Shown: in pieces, positions 10,881 to 25,089 of the stretch
Layout: each line of letters begins with the position of its first letter
Position numbering within the stretch: the stretch's first letter is position 1
Source of the DNA: Gossypium raimondii
Lineage: Eukaryota; Streptophyta; Magnoliopsida; Malvales; Malvaceae
DNA: 64,000 nucleotides
Reading direction: 5' to 3'
Assembly: GCF_025698545.1 (NCBI RefSeq)
Contig: NC_068570.1
Coordinates: forward strand, 186,001 to 250,000
Notes under the pieces: model-generated
Databases searched by the model: none
Seen by the model: only the letters and a program-made list of their open reading frames with translations
Told to the model about the DNA's origin: nothing
Program-made: the position numbers and the translations under genes

Positions 10881-12300
10881 GAAAGATATTTTGCCCATTC
10901 CAAAAAGAAAACCTTGAATAATACTTCTTCAATCTCTTTCATTCATTTATTTATTGGAAAATAACAAGAATAATGGCAGTGGATTTTCTTTTCATTCTGC
11001 AAATGAGATTAATGTTTATCTCTTTTATTTATTTAACCTCATCAATAAATAAGAGGGTTAAGATAAAATGTAAAGTCGGAAAATGGGTTTGGGTATAATT
11101 TAAAATCCATTTTCTATATGAACCGGTCATGGAAAAATTAGTGTTCAGCTCAACTTGAACATATTATTATATAAAAATAATTATAGTAATTATATATATT
11201 AAATAAATAATTATATAGGGTGAGTATTTGGTTCATTAACAGTATACTTTTTTTATTTCACAAGTAACTTTAAAAATTGACAAATATCTCTTTTTTAAAC
11301 ATTTTTTTAATAATTTACTATATCCCAATAAGACACTTATCAACCTCTGAACTAGCTTGTGGAGTCTAAAAATTCCACTAGCAGTACCAAATATAAAATT
11401 AAATCACTAACCCAATAACAATCAAATTCATTACCCAAATTTAAAAAAAAAAACTTACCTAACTAAATAACTCAATCCAAAATATAAAATTTTAAAATTA
11501 TATTTAATATGCTAAAACATTTATTATATTTATGGTAGTATTTTTTAATATAAATATTTTTTTTAACATGTTTTTAATGTGTTAGAAAACTTTTGTTTTA
11601 ACGTTTTTAGTGCATTATATTTTTAAAAAAAAATTATTTTAAATAAAAAAATTAATCTAAAAATATCTAATATGGACGGGCCGAGTCTGACCCAAGTTTA
11701 CCTCTCTTAAATTGGGTCAGACTTGGGTAAAAAAGTAAACACATTTTCAAACCGAGCTTAAAAAATTAGTTTAGATATATTGTATGGACCCAGCCCGACT
11801 CATGAACACATCTAAGATAAATGTTCAAATTGAGGCACAATCTTTTAAGAATTGCTCACATATGAGTTAAATCTTTCACAATTATCATATAATGGCCAAA
11901 TCTTTATGAAATTACTCAAATAAGGGCTCAAGAAATTATTCAAAAAGGTTTTTTTTATTCAAATTCATATTTCAAGTTTTAAATTATATTTTTATTTTAT
12001 TTTCAAGTAATATTTTATTAGTCGTCATATACTCTATTCTAAACATGTTAATATCCACTTAAATTTTACTACGAATTAAATTGAAGTTGGTGAAAAATCT
12101 CTTTTTTAAACCCGTTTGTAAATGTTTAGTAAAGGCACATAAAAATCAGACCGAAAAAACACACCGACCTGCTCTGCCCCACTGCGATCTCTAAAGACAC
12201 AAACCAATTTTGTGATGACTCTGGTAGCTTTACTTTCAAACATCAACCTACTTTACCTTTGGTTACAATCCATTACACCTATCTATCATTACCCCTCCCA
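10881..12300. other. AT-rich spacer before second GASA gene
   Basis: Long AT-rich intergenic DNA with poly-A and poly-T runs. No open frame, RNA gene or bounded repeat could be supported. The last 200 bases will hold the promoter of the second GASA gene. Confidence 0.4.
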
Positions 12301-12305
12301 GCTTG

Positions 12306-12314
12306 CTATAAATA
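12306..12314 (+). promoter_or_regulatory. TATA box of second GASA gene
   Basis: CTATAAATA stands 55-63 bases before the start codon, a good plant TATA box at a sensible distance. Confidence 0.65.
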
Positions 12315-12368
12315 CCATACCATGTCATGCCCTGTTCATCAATTTAGTTTTAAAAAACCCAAGCAACA

Positions 12369-12878
12369 ATGGCCATCTCCAATACTCTTTTGGCTACCCT
12401 TCTTATTTCTCTTTTGCTGTTACTTGGCTTTGTTGAGTCGTCGTCTGATCCAATGGTAAAAATCCCCATTTCTAACCAATGTTTTGTTCTTTTTTTCTCG
12501 TATACAACATGTAAGATTTTTGGCTCATGTTCATGTTCATGTTTTTTTTTTTTTCCAGGTGATCACCAACATGGTGGAACAGTCTTTCACCGACGACAAA
12601 ATAGGTACATGAATTGTAATTATAAACGAGTTCATTTCACTTTGTTTTTAAATAAAATGTTGCTAAGTACTATTTGTTTGCTTAATTATGGTTTAGATTG
12701 TGACGAAGCTTGTAAGGAGAGGTGCAAGTTATCGTCGAGGCCGAACCTTTGTAAGAGAGCTTGCGGGACATGCTGCGACCGATGCAATTGCGTGCCGCCG
12801 GGCACCTCCGGTAACTATGATGTGTGCCCGTGCTACCGTGACATGACCACCCATGGCGGCAAACGTAAATGCCCTTAG
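12369..12878 (+). CDS. GASA/snakin-family cysteine-rich secreted peptide (copy 2)
   Basis: Exons are 12369-12455, 12559-12604 and 12697-12878, giving 104 residues in phase. Residues 1-24 are a hydrophobic signal peptide (MAISNTLLATLL...). The middle 46-base exon codes the acidic linker VITNMVEQSFTDDKI. The last exon codes the GASA domain with twelve cysteines (DCDEACKERC ... CGTCCDRCNC ... GGKRKCP) and splits its first Asp codon exactly as in the neighbour at 7972. The last exons of the two genes have the same length (182 bases), which fits a tandem duplication. The other gene has no separate linker exon. An uninterrupted open frame through the introns exists but would destroy the cysteine domain context, so the spliced model is preferred. 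Confidence 0.93.
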   Translation: MAISNTLLATLLISLLLLLGFVESSSDPMVKIPISNQCFVLFFSYTTCKIFGSCSCSCFFFFPGDHQHGGTVFHRRQNRYMNCNYKRVHFTLFLNKMLLSTICLLNYGLDCDEACKERCKLSSRPNLCKRACGTCCDRCNCVPPGTSGNYDVCPCYRDMTTHGGKRKCP

Positions 12879-13427
12879 ATATGATCCCCTTGGCTTAATT
12901 TCGACTCTAAAAAGTAAACTTATATGATAAGATTTTTGAAAATAAATTAGATATTGATTGCAATGTAAAATCATATGTATGGTTGTAGTTACTTTCTTTC
13001 GCTTTAATAATAGTGAAGATTCTTAAGTTTGGAGCTTTACACAATATGTAGTAATTCACTAATTAATACATTTTGAATTTCATTCTCGAATACATTTTCG
13101 ATCTATACTAGTTTATGAATTTGATAATTTTTTCAAGGTTAACCTATGTAATGATATGATATTTTAAAATTGTGCAACATCATTTACAAATTATACTTTT
13201 TATAATAATAAAAAATAGGTGACATGATACACTCTTATAATACCACATCATAATATAAGCCAAAATTTTTAAAAAATGTCAAACTCAATTTATTGTGAAA
13301 AAAATTAAAAATCAAATTGAGAAAATTACTGAAATCGAGAACTAAATATTATTTTATCCCGTTCTAAAATAAAAATGGGAACTCTTTCATATGTAACGAA
13401 AAATAAGCACCAACTAAACATAAGTCG
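12879..13427. other. Spacer after second GASA gene
   Basis: The 3' UTR of the GASA gene, then AT-rich DNA. No gene or bounded repeat is seen. Confidence 0.4.
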
Positions 13428-13719
13428 TGTAAAAATATCATGAAAGCTCTAGTATTAGGAGTCGATTATATTTTATCCCTTCATTAATTTTATATATGCT
13501 TTAAAATTTGTCTATATATTAGATTAAAAAGCAAATTGATTATTTTATTAAAAATTTAATGTATTTCGGTTAAAATTAATTTCTATACATCAGCATAAAA
13601 TATACTAGACACGCTACATGTCATTGTTTAGTTATTTTGTTAGTTACATTTGATCGAAACTAAATTACGACAAAATACAATCTAACTCTTAGTATAAGAA
13701 TCTCCATAATACTTTTTAC
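13428..13719. repeat. Foldback element family A, copy 1 (short)
   Basis: The left end reads GTAAAAATATCATGAAAGCT and the right end is close to its reverse complement, ending CATAATACTTTTTAC. The inside is an imperfect palindrome containing 'ttagattaaaaagcaaattg' and a shortened middle. It belongs to the family seen at 14304, 30600, 30885, 39708, 44246 and 49475. Confidence 0.6.
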
Positions 13720-14165
13720 TGTTTATCGTAGAAGTTATTTATATTTTGATTTTTTTAATCAATTCATAAACTTGCTAACAAAAACACTAGAATTAAATTA
13801 ATTGAAATATAAAGAGTGATTTCTCTTATTATTCAGCACATAAAGTGACACCAAGTTATAAGATCATTCTATGGAGAATTAAAAGAACATTATTTTAAAC
13901 ATATATATATATAAATAAATAAATATTTAACATCGATAATACTTTTAACTTCAAATATATATCAACAATCCTTAAAAAAACTGTCCCACAGCTCTATTTT
14001 TGGTAGTCAATATTGTAGCAAAGGAAAACAGGAGTAAAGGGACACCATGTATTCAGTTTTCAAATTGCACACAAATTAATAATATCACACACAGAAAAAG
14101 AAAAGCAACAAATGGAGAAAATTCAACACAAATTGCACTAATCTCTGTTTCATGCAGAATCATCT
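13720..14165. other. 3' flank of AP-2 sigma gene
   Basis: AT-rich DNA that includes the AP-2 sigma 3' UTR (which runs leftwards from 14165). No other feature is supported. Confidence 0.4.
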
Positions 14166-15414
14166 TTACTCTAGCTTCTCCAGCTCTCCCATTCTCTCTA
14201 TTATAGCCTGCAAAAATGCAACAACACGAACTTTCAGTGCTATAGTTTCGAAACCATCAAGCATTAGCATCCCGTCCTTATTTGCGTAAAATACATCTTA
14301 CTGGGTAAAAGTACCATGGAGGCTCTTATGCAAGGAGCTAGATAGCCTTTTGCCCCCCTTCCTACTAACAAAATGGGCTAATTGATCATTGTACGATGGA
14401 TCAAAGAGAAAACTGGTCCTGCTGTTAAAAATTCCATCCATTCTTATTGTTAGTTTTTGTACGTCAACATGAGGTACAAGTGACACTTCATGTGTAACTG
14501 TTTGGTTATTTTCTTAGCTACACCAATTTTTAACAGTAGAAATGGATGAAAATTTTAACAGAAAGGATCACTTTGCCCTTTAATCTAACATACATGGACT
14601 AATTTGTTTATGTATTTAGCAGAGGGGGCAAAATGCATTCTAACTCCTAGTACAGGGGCTTCCACCCATCTCACTGCTATTGTTTTCAAAGAGTACACGA
14701 CTGGTCGTTGTGGTATAATATGTGCACAAAAACCATGAAAGTTCCATGATGATGATAATAGAGAAGTAGATGACTGGAAAAGGAGAATGGTAACTGTAGA
14801 ACCATCGGCATGATAATAGTTAAATGTGCACCTTTTTGCTTGTTTCTTGAAGCTCTCCAGCAAGAATGAATTCATCGAGTATCAGATAGACCTTCAAGAA
14901 TTTCAAGGGAAACCGTAAATTTCATGGCAGATGATTCAACAATCCACATTAGTTCACACACTAACATTGATAATAAGCTCAAATTCATATCAACAGTCAT
15001 TAATTGTTAACTTGGTGGACATGCTCAATAAACAAGATAACGCATGATTATTCCCATGAACGAACAAATAAAAGCAGACAACAAAGCAAAACTAGCTTTC
15101 ACATGCACAAGAAAGAGACTGCAAAAAGAAAAAGCAAATTGAAAGTGGCAGCTTCATATGAATCACGAAGTAAATTTCGATCCAGCAAGTAACGATCACC
15201 CAAAAAGTCAACAATAACTATTGGATTAGTTACATACCTTGTGAAAATTGAAAACCAAGTCAAGCTCACAAACATTGCTGAAGAAATGATCCAATATCTC
15301 CACAAATAAATGGATGCATTCCAAGTATGCCAACTCGTTATCGGTTATGTCAACACACAAGGAGAAGAACAATCCGGCATACCGCCTGTAAATTACCTTA
15401 TGCGTACGAAACTG

Positions 15415-15463
<49 letters not shown>

Positions 15464-16041
15464 TACAATCAATCAAACATTCAGCAAGAGCATGCTTAAT
15501 GGTCTAGATCTTTTGCCCACAGCATTTGTATTAATGTTCTTATTAATTTCTTCTGGGTTTCTCTCTAAAATCAAGATTAATTAAAGAAATAAAGAAATAA
15601 AAACCTTTATTACTCCTAAAATTTTCCAAGGAAATCGAAAAAAGAACAAAAATTATTTACAAATTTTTTAAGGAGAAATGGGAAATTACCTACCTCAACG
15701 AAATTGGTAAATTTTGGATCTCTATTAACCACCAATCGATGAACCTGTAAATGCATAATCAAGATACTCAAGAACCCTAACTAAGAAAATTACCCAAAAT
15801 TAAAAGGTCAAGGGAAAATGCAATACCTCGTATTCGACCTTGTGTTTCTCAGAATCTTCGAGGGGAACATAGTATTTGGCTAAACGAGTCTTGCCTTGCC
15901 TGTTTTGCAACAAAACGAATCGGATCTGCCATTATAAAACACAACAAAAACGATCAAAAATATTCCCGGATTTTCTACTGCCAATAAAGAAAATTGTCAC
16001 CTTCGAGGAAGTAAAATGAGTAAAGATTAAGTTCGTACCAT
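14166..16041 (-). CDS. AP2S: AP-2 complex sigma subunit
   Basis: Six coding exons on the minus strand: 16039-16041, 15827-15925, 15694-15744, 15238-15411, 14832-14891 and 14166-14207, all in phase and all GT-AG, giving exactly 142 residues, the family length. The sequence is an almost textbook plant AP-2 sigma ([56 protein letters not shown], ...GELEKLE). Sigma is the small longin-like subunit of the clathrin adaptor for endocytosis at the plasma membrane; with alpha it binds dileucine cargo motifs. The first exon codes only Met, as ATG|gtac; an alternative in-frame start just before exon 2 (MADPIRF) would need the acceptor to be skipped. Intron 5 carries a foldback element. Confidence 0.96.
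14304..14664. repeat. Foldback element family A, copy 2 (in AP-2 sigma intron 5)
   Basis: The left end is GGTAAAAGTACCATGGAGGC. The arms repeat inverted, for example 'tgttaaaaattccatccatt' against 'aatggatgaaaattttaaca'. The right end stops at 'caggggcttcca' and has lost the last bases seen in complete copies. It lies wholly within the intron. Confidence 0.65.
15420..15460. repeat. (AT)n microsatellite beside an AP-2 sigma splice acceptor
   Basis: About 20 AT units lie only 8-9 bases upstream, in the sense of the gene, of the acceptor 'tttgttgcag' of exon 4, where a pyrimidine tract would normally be. Confidence 0.85.
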
Positions 16042-16199
16042 TGTCGGAACCAAAGAATTTTAGGGTTTAATTGGCAAAAATAGAAAAAAATCGAGCCTTT
16101 AGGTACCAAAAAGTTATAATTTTCAGAGTCTCTTTTCACAGATGGCTGAATACTCAGAAGGATTTGAAAGTTTACAAGATGACAAGAAGACACTAGCGT

Positions 16200-17164
16200 G
16201 TACTAACACACACGGGTAGACTCGTGTGATGGCGTTTCTTAACCGTTGATCTGTTGAATTACTTCTACATCACTTGGATTTTAATTTTTCTTTTATTCGG
16301 ATAATTTTCGATTCCGACTATTTTAGGATAGGTTAACTTTTTAAGTCATTTTAGATTCCAGGTTTATTTATTGTATTTTTGAATTTGAGTCATTTCGATA
16401 ATTTTCTTTCATATATGACTTTAAAGTATAAGTTATTTCGTACTCAAATTATTTTAGATTTATCATTTTAAGTTCAAGTGTTGACATTTTATGATAGAAT
16501 CTAACTAGATCAAGTTAGAATTATAATTAATCAAGTCGGATTCTTGAGTTCGGATAAGAATTAACATGACTAGTTACTTATGGCATGTTTGATCAACCTG
16601 CTAGATAATTCAAACAATATATGGTAAATTTCATGTTTAATCACTTAAATTATGTTTTTGCCATCAAACTTTAAGAACGATGATATATTTATTAACATTA
16701 TTCATATGATCATTTATCGACGAAAATCTAAAGTGACCAAAATATTATCGTTGAATGTACACTTGAAAGAAATTAACCCTCCTGTAAAATTGTTTTCATC
16801 TTCATCTCATTATAGATTATCGTATTTTTTTTTATACAATGCCTACAACTACATATAATCCCAACGCATATCCTTCTGCAAGTAACAAGAGTAACGATGC
16901 TAACTAAACTAAAATTAGAATTGTAAAATAACAAAAATGGTGAAAGGTGATAGAGATAGAATAAATTCATTGATTCCACAATTATTGGCTTTACTAATAC
17001 ACAATACAAATGATTACAATCTGGATTTAAAATCTGACTTGCATATAGTTTTACACTCTATTCTAACAAAATTGCAATTACTCCCCAGTTTCTTTTTTTT
17101 TTCTAGAAGGAGGTAAAATACAAAAGCAATAATTTCCCTTTCGGAAACTATGAGATTGATTTAC
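16200..17164. other. Spacer between AP-2 sigma and hexokinase
   Basis: It holds the AP-2 sigma promoter and leader (right of 16041) and the hexokinase 3' UTR (left of 17165). The middle is AT-rich with phrases like 'ttttaggtcattt' and nothing I can name. Confidence 0.4.
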
Positions 17165-19559
<2,395 letters not shown>

Positions 19560-19659
19560 TGCGGTTAACGATTCAGCTCGAAATAACAGGAGAAAGAAAA
19601 AGTACAGTAAAAGTTATTTTCCTTTGTATTCCCAAAAAAGTTTTGTCCTTTTTCCTTTT

Positions 19660-19670
19660 TTATATATATT
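19660..19670 (-). promoter_or_regulatory. TATA box of hexokinase gene
   Basis: On the minus strand the sequence reads TATATATAAAAA, about 100 bases before the start codon. It is a reasonable core promoter element. Confidence 0.5.
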
Positions 19671-19679
19671 GTGAGGTTG

Positions 19680-21370
19680 AGAATGAAGAAGGAAGTGTTG
19701 GCTCCCACTTAAATTCATTGATGGGAAAGCTTGCACAGTTTGGTCTTTGGATGCATGAAGCTTTTTGAGTTTAATTTGGAGGGTTTTATTAATGATAATG
19801 ATTAACGGTGTTATTCAGTTAGAGCTTTGAGGGCTAAAAGTGATGTCTAGAATAAAAGTTGAGGGATGAAATCTTATGTTTAGTATAACAGAGGGACTAA
19901 AAGTAGAATTTGAGCAAGAAGTAAAACGAACAACCTAACGGTACCTTTACCTCCCAGGTGGATAGTTAGGCTTTGTTTTAAATAGAAAGAAAAAGGGGGT
20001 TTGGGGGGTTTGGGGCGGACAAGTCGATGTTGACATTGCATCTATGCTTTGTTGGTGTTCGCTCCATCCTAATTTCAGGATGTTTTTCTATTTGTCCACT
20101 TTCTTGTGTTTCTCTCTCATCTCTTGTACTGCCAGATAGTGATTGAATTTCATGTAGAAATGGCTCTTTCATGTTAATGGGATTGTCTTCTATTGAGTAA
20201 GTTTAATCACCCTATCTAATTTTTGAAGTTTTTTAAATATTATTCGTTTAAAGTTGGTAGATTCTTTAATAAGTTGATATTGTTTTTAGTCTAGGTTTTG
20301 TTTCTCGACTTTAAAGAGAATCCGAGTGCTTGAGGAAGTAGATTCAACAGAGTAAGAGTATCATATCGAGATAAATTGTGTCTGATACATAGACACCTAC
20401 CAAATATGGGCATTTATACACATCTTTTTACTGAAGAGAAGCAAACTCTTTCAAGAAAACCCTTTCAATTGTTATCTATACGGAATTGATTGACTCCTCG
20501 ACACGTCATAATATTCTTAATAAGATTTTTGTCTTTTAACTTAAGACCACGAATTAATAAACTAAAGTGTACCAAAAATTAAGAAAGGGTTTGCTTTTGG
20601 TAATTAAAGAAAAGGTATGAAGTTTTTTTATTTTATTCCATATTCAGATTAGGACTAATGATTTTATAATTAATGACCAAAACTTGTTTTATAATTGTGG
20701 TAACATCTCTTTTAAAACAAAACGTGAAATGAAAACTTCACTTATGATTCACAGCAAAGTTAATACTAATTAATTGTACACGAAATTATAAAATCATTAA
20801 TTTTACATAAACCAATTAATTCAGCTGCTTGAATCAATATTAGATTGGACTAATTCCAGCTTTAAATTTTTTGAATAGTACTGGATTTTGGTTAATTTTA
20901 ATTTTAGGTCATTTCAATAAAAAAATACAATTTGACCCTCCCTAAAAGTTAAAAATTCAATTTAAACCATCAATCCCTTCCACTTTTACAAAATTGGGTA
21001 ATTGAATTTTACGTCTAACCAAAAGGATCTAAAGAAAGAGATTATCTTAAAAAAATCAAAAGAAGGGCGCTCAAAATGAGGTATTGGGCCCTTTTGTAAG
21101 TTGGGTTTATAGTTAAAAAGTCCCTCTCGGTGGACGACCAGCCGAAATTTCAGAAGACCACAAAAAGCCCACCAGCGTCACCTTCAATGCCAAAATATAA
21201 AAATAGAATACCAGTGAAGTGGACGCGAAGAAACGAAGCTCCCTTCCCACCCTGTTTCCCCATTGCCCCCTCATATCAACTTGAAACCAACCTCCCCATT
21301 TCCCCTTTCCCATCCTTCAATATAATCCAACTTGAAAAAGGGTTCCTTTCATCACTGTTTTGCCAACTTT
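19680..21370. other. Spacer between the divergent hexokinase and WEB genes
   Basis: The two genes are transcribed away from each other, so both promoters lie here. There is a G-rich patch at about 19994-20020 and AT-rich DNA beyond. I recognise no gene; the short open frames have no family features. Confidence 0.45.
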
Positions 21371-21386
21371 CATATATATATATATA

Positions 21387-22879
21387 ATGGAAGGTGATCA
21401 AGGTGGAGTTATGATGATTAAAAGGGCCGAGATAGATACTAGGGCACCATTCAGGTCGGTTAAAGAAGCTGTTGCCTTGTTCGGTGAGAAAGTTTTGGCC
21501 GGTGAAGTTTATGCCACCAAGCTCAAGGAGGTAAACATTTTTCTTTGGTTAAGGTATTGGCAGGTAGCCATGCTGAGATAGATATACTTTGTGTTTAACT
21601 CCACCTATAGGAGGTTGTGTTGTTTCCGGTTTGAGTTATTACGAGTTTTATCCTTTTATCCTTTTAATCCGCGAACTATGAACCAGCTTTTTATCCTTTT
21701 ATCCTCAATCAATGGCTCAAACTAGTAAAAAGAAGTCACTCAATCCACCCAAATACTTATAATTGATTAAAAAAAATTAACCTAAATTGGTGTTGATGTT
21801 TATATCATTATTGTTATTTTTTTAGAAAATCTGATCTTTTTTCTAATTTTTTCCCCTTTGCTTATTTTTTCAAAATGTTTTATATTTTTGGAGCTAGTCG
21901 AGTTAAGAACTTGATGACTTGATTGTTTCAACCATATGTCCGACTTCAAAAACATTGCATTATAAGTCATTTTGGGTTTGTGTAATTTCTAATTTGAGTT
22001 CATTTAAATTCGGATAGTTTTAAATTGTTATTTTTCATGATTAAATTAAGTGGAGTTTAGTTTTTGAATTGGAGTAATTGTTCATATGTTCTTGCTTGTG
22101 GCTAAATGCAAGTGTTTTGTTTAAGCTCTGCTACTCCCTACAGTTTTCTGGCCTTTTCATGTGATGGAATAAAGGTGTTAGACATAAAAATTAGTTTGGT
22201 ATATTAATCTATTTAACCTTTATTTAAGGAATCAATCTCTGACTCTTGTTGAAGATATCTAAGAATTTCGTTAATAATTTATACTTTTAAAGAGGAAAAT
22301 TATCCATCAAGGAAGCAAGTACCTTGTAGGCTAAGATATTTGTTTGTAAGATATCTGTTGCTGTTGCCATCTAAATTAAATTAACTAGTTTGCTGACAGA
22401 TGCGTGGTGAAGCAAGTGGAAATGTTAATTCCAAGCTCGGAACCGTGGCAGCCGAGCTTGAGGAAACGAAAAATAACCTCGAAAGGGCTCGGGAAGAGAG
22501 TACAGCAATGGCGAATCATCTCACTTCTCTCAAAGAAGAGCTCGAAAGAACGAAGCGAGAACTACAAAAGATGAAGGATCGAGAAACCGAGAAACTAATG
22601 ATGGAGTTTGAGATCGAAGACGTCAAGATTGTACCGGACTCGACTAAATTCGAAGTCGAGAAAACACGGATGTCGAACGAGCGAGGACCGGAGCTTCAAA
22701 AGAAACGATACGTGACGTTCGCGAATCCGCCGTCCTTGGCTCAAGTTATGGTCCCACAAGGTGTGGAGAAATTAGAGAGACACCCTTCGTTAAGAAAAAA
22801 GAAGAAACCATTGATTCCATTGATTGGAGGGATATTTTCCAGGAAAAAAGGAAACCCAGAAATTGCATCAAGTCCTTGA
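21387..22879 (+). CDS. WEB-family coiled-coil protein
   Basis: Two exons, 21387-21530 and 22400-22879, joined in phase (CTCAAGGAG|ATGCGT), give 207 residues. The N-terminal [22 protein letters not shown] is the start block of the WEB (weak chloroplast movement under blue light; DUF827) family. Residues about 55-115 are strongly charged with heptad spacing and form a coiled coil ([32 protein letters not shown]). The C-terminus is basic and ends with a [19 protein letters not shown] block. Founding members act in blue-light chloroplast movement; small members like this (At1g75720 type) have no firm function. An AATAAA stands at 23062. A (TA)n run sits directly before the start codon. Confidence 0.88.
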
Positions 22880-23926
22880 AATGGCTTCATAATTTCAACA
22901 ATTATAGTACTTTCAGTTGCAAGTTCCAACAATAATTATCAACTGAATCTTTTTCCTTTTTCCCTTTTTGTGAAGTTCTATATTCCTTTTTTATGTACAC
23001 TTCTAAGTTGTATCAGGGTAAGCTATAATCAGGATGTGGATGTTTTATAAGAGAGTTATGTAATAAAGTTTATAGTATTATTTTACTTTTTTTTGTACTT
23101 TATTTGTCTTTTAATTTTATTATGCGGTAAATACAACATCGAGCTACAAATTCTCGGCCTTTGGTCTATTGATCATAAGTGTTCATCATATATCTCAAGC
23201 CGTCGATTTGAATGATTAGGGCATGTGCCCAATTCCAGGGACAGGGAGGGCTATCACATATCTGGCTTTTTGCCGCTATCAAAGCTTCAATGGTCCAACC
23301 TCAATTTTGTGTTTGGGACCAGTTATTTTAGTTAGGTGGAGACAGACACCAACCCTTGGTAATGAAAAAAACATGAGCAACCCCTGTTTGATGCTTTACT
23401 AGTCTAATGATGTTATTAAGTTTGGGTCCAAGGAGTGATTCAAACTTTTATCTTATTTATATAACTATATTGGACCTTTCTTGGTTGACATGTGGAATCA
23501 ACCTCCCCTTTTTTTTGCATTATATAGTAAAATTGTCAAATTTCAGTTTTAATCCCTAGGCTATACTCAAATTTCAAATTATATAGTAATGGTTAAATCA
23601 TTTCAAATTATTTATTTAAGTCCGTTCAAATTCGAATTGTGTTGAGTTTGAATCAATTTAAATTCAGATCAGATAAGTACATTTTGGAATCAAATCAAAA
23701 TAAATCGAATTTAAAATCGAGTTAGTTCGAGAATGGAAGTCCCCGGACCATTGGAATCCTTAATAAACCTGATCGAAAAAAGGAAAAAGGAAAAACATTT
23801 GCATATGGAGATTTATTCTCAATGTACAAACAGATAACAGACTTTCCAAGTCTCTTTCTATGTATGTATGTAATAAACAAAAAAAAAAAACTTTAAAAAA
23901 GAAGACAAGAAAACTTATAATAAAGA
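22880..23926. other. Spacer after WEB gene
   Basis: The 3' UTR of the WEB gene to about 23080, then DNA without a gene. A stretch at 23580-23740 has repeated 'ttcaaattcg / aaatcgaattt' type phrases common in plant spacers. The last 150 bases will be the 3' UTR of the small gene on the minus strand. Confidence 0.4.
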
Positions 23927-23951
23927 AGAACAGCATGAAAACATCGAAAGA

Positions 23952-24281
23952 TTAAACCAAAACATCAGATCTCCGACCATCCGAAATCCCTTCTTGTGCT
24001 GCTGACTTATTAAAGAACTCAATACAATCCGCAATGGCTTCACTGTAATGCGAATGTGAAGAATAATAAGAGCTACATGAAGTCTTCGGTGGCTCGAACC
24101 TCTCACAGTTCTTTTCCTTACAGGCACCGCCGCCGCCCATATTTGACTTGCCTGAAAACACCAGCCGCATAAGAACCTTACGGAAACGATTAAACAGCTT
24201 CATCGCCGAGAAATTTAACTTGGGGGAGGAGACTGAGTTAACTCGGTCTTCACTGTCCTTCACTTGTATAACAAAGCTCAT
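23952..24281 (-). CDS. Small plant protein of unknown function, single exon
   Basis: An uninterrupted minus-strand frame runs from an ATG at 24353 (133 codons) or from a second ATG at 24281 (109 codons) to a stop at 23952. I chose the second because the TATA box at 24377-24388 would start transcription near 24355, leaving almost no leader for the first ATG. The protein has a basic amphipathic stretch (MKLFNRFRKVLMRLVF), a GGGG linker, and a striking C-terminal block CERFEPPKTSCSSYYSS followed by HYSEAIADCIEFFNKS. I recall that block as conserved in plant proteins of unknown function, but I do not recognise a family with a role. No signal peptide or membrane segment is obvious. The codon use and clean promoter suggest a real gene. 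Confidence 0.75.
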   Translation of the reverse strand: MSFVIQVKDSEDRVNSVSSPKLNFSAMKLFNRFRKVLMRLVFSGKSNMGGGGACKEKNCERFEPPKTSCSSYYSSHSHYSEAIADCIEFFNKSAAQEGISDGRRSDVLV

Positions 24282-24376
24282 AATGGTGATTGGTGATAAC
24301 CCTTTGTTTTTTGCTTTGACAGATGCCTTATGGGAAGTGTGACTTGCTATCATGTCATGTATGTCCTTTAATGGTG

Positions 24377-24388
24377 TATATATATAAA
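24377..24388 (-). promoter_or_regulatory. TATA box of small unnamed gene
   Basis: The minus strand reads TTTATATATATA just upstream of the small gene. Its place argues for the internal ATG at 24281 as the true start. Confidence 0.6.
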
Positions 24389-25089
24389 GGGGGGAGTTTA
24401 TTCTATTTTTGAAAGCTCAATGTGCTTATTGAGAAAGGGGGGAAAAGGGAATGGTTGGCGAAGACCATGTGGCCAAATCATTTGCAATGGGGCTTTCACT
24501 TTTTATAGCAAAATGTCGTCTGTTTATTCCATGTCTTTGATTGAGTATCTTCAACTGCAAGTAGTATTCCAAGAAAAAATAACGCAAAAGTTTCTAATAT
24601 ATCAACTTTTGATTTGTAAAGATTTTCCACAAATTTGGAGAGGATATTTTTTTTTTATAAGTTGAGATTTTCGATTCTTTAAAATGAAGTTTGCGAAGTG
24701 TAATTTATTCGGAGTTAGTAAATTTCTTAATAGTTTGGTATTGTTCTGAGTAAGGGTCTTGTGTCTTATACAATTTCCTAATTTCAAGTGCCTTATATGC
24801 TATAGGGCACGGGTTTAAGTCAACTATGCTCAACGCTCATGACTTGCTACCTCCTTAGGCGCTCAAGCTCTTGGTAGAGTTTTGAAACAAAACCCCCAAC
24901 CACAGATAATACTATATTTGTTGAGGGCTTCATCTCATAGACTTCTCTCAAAGGAGTTGAAAATCCCTCAACAAGTTTATTCATATTTTTCGAATGACAA
25001 ATTTAGATCTCATATGACATTTGTGTTGAATATTAACCTTTATCAGTAATAATTTTAAGCAAAATAAAACGATTGAAATATATATATTA

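Noticed and set aside
12369-12878. A single unspliced 169-residue protein for the second GASA gene
   Set aside because: The read-through frame includes intron-like AT-rich parts with good GT-AG borders; the spliced form restores the standard GASA layout.
15226-15584. Frames with long I-Y repeats on both strands
   Set aside because: They are translations of the (AT)n microsatellite; the minus one overlaps AP-2 sigma exon 4 but runs past its splice sites.
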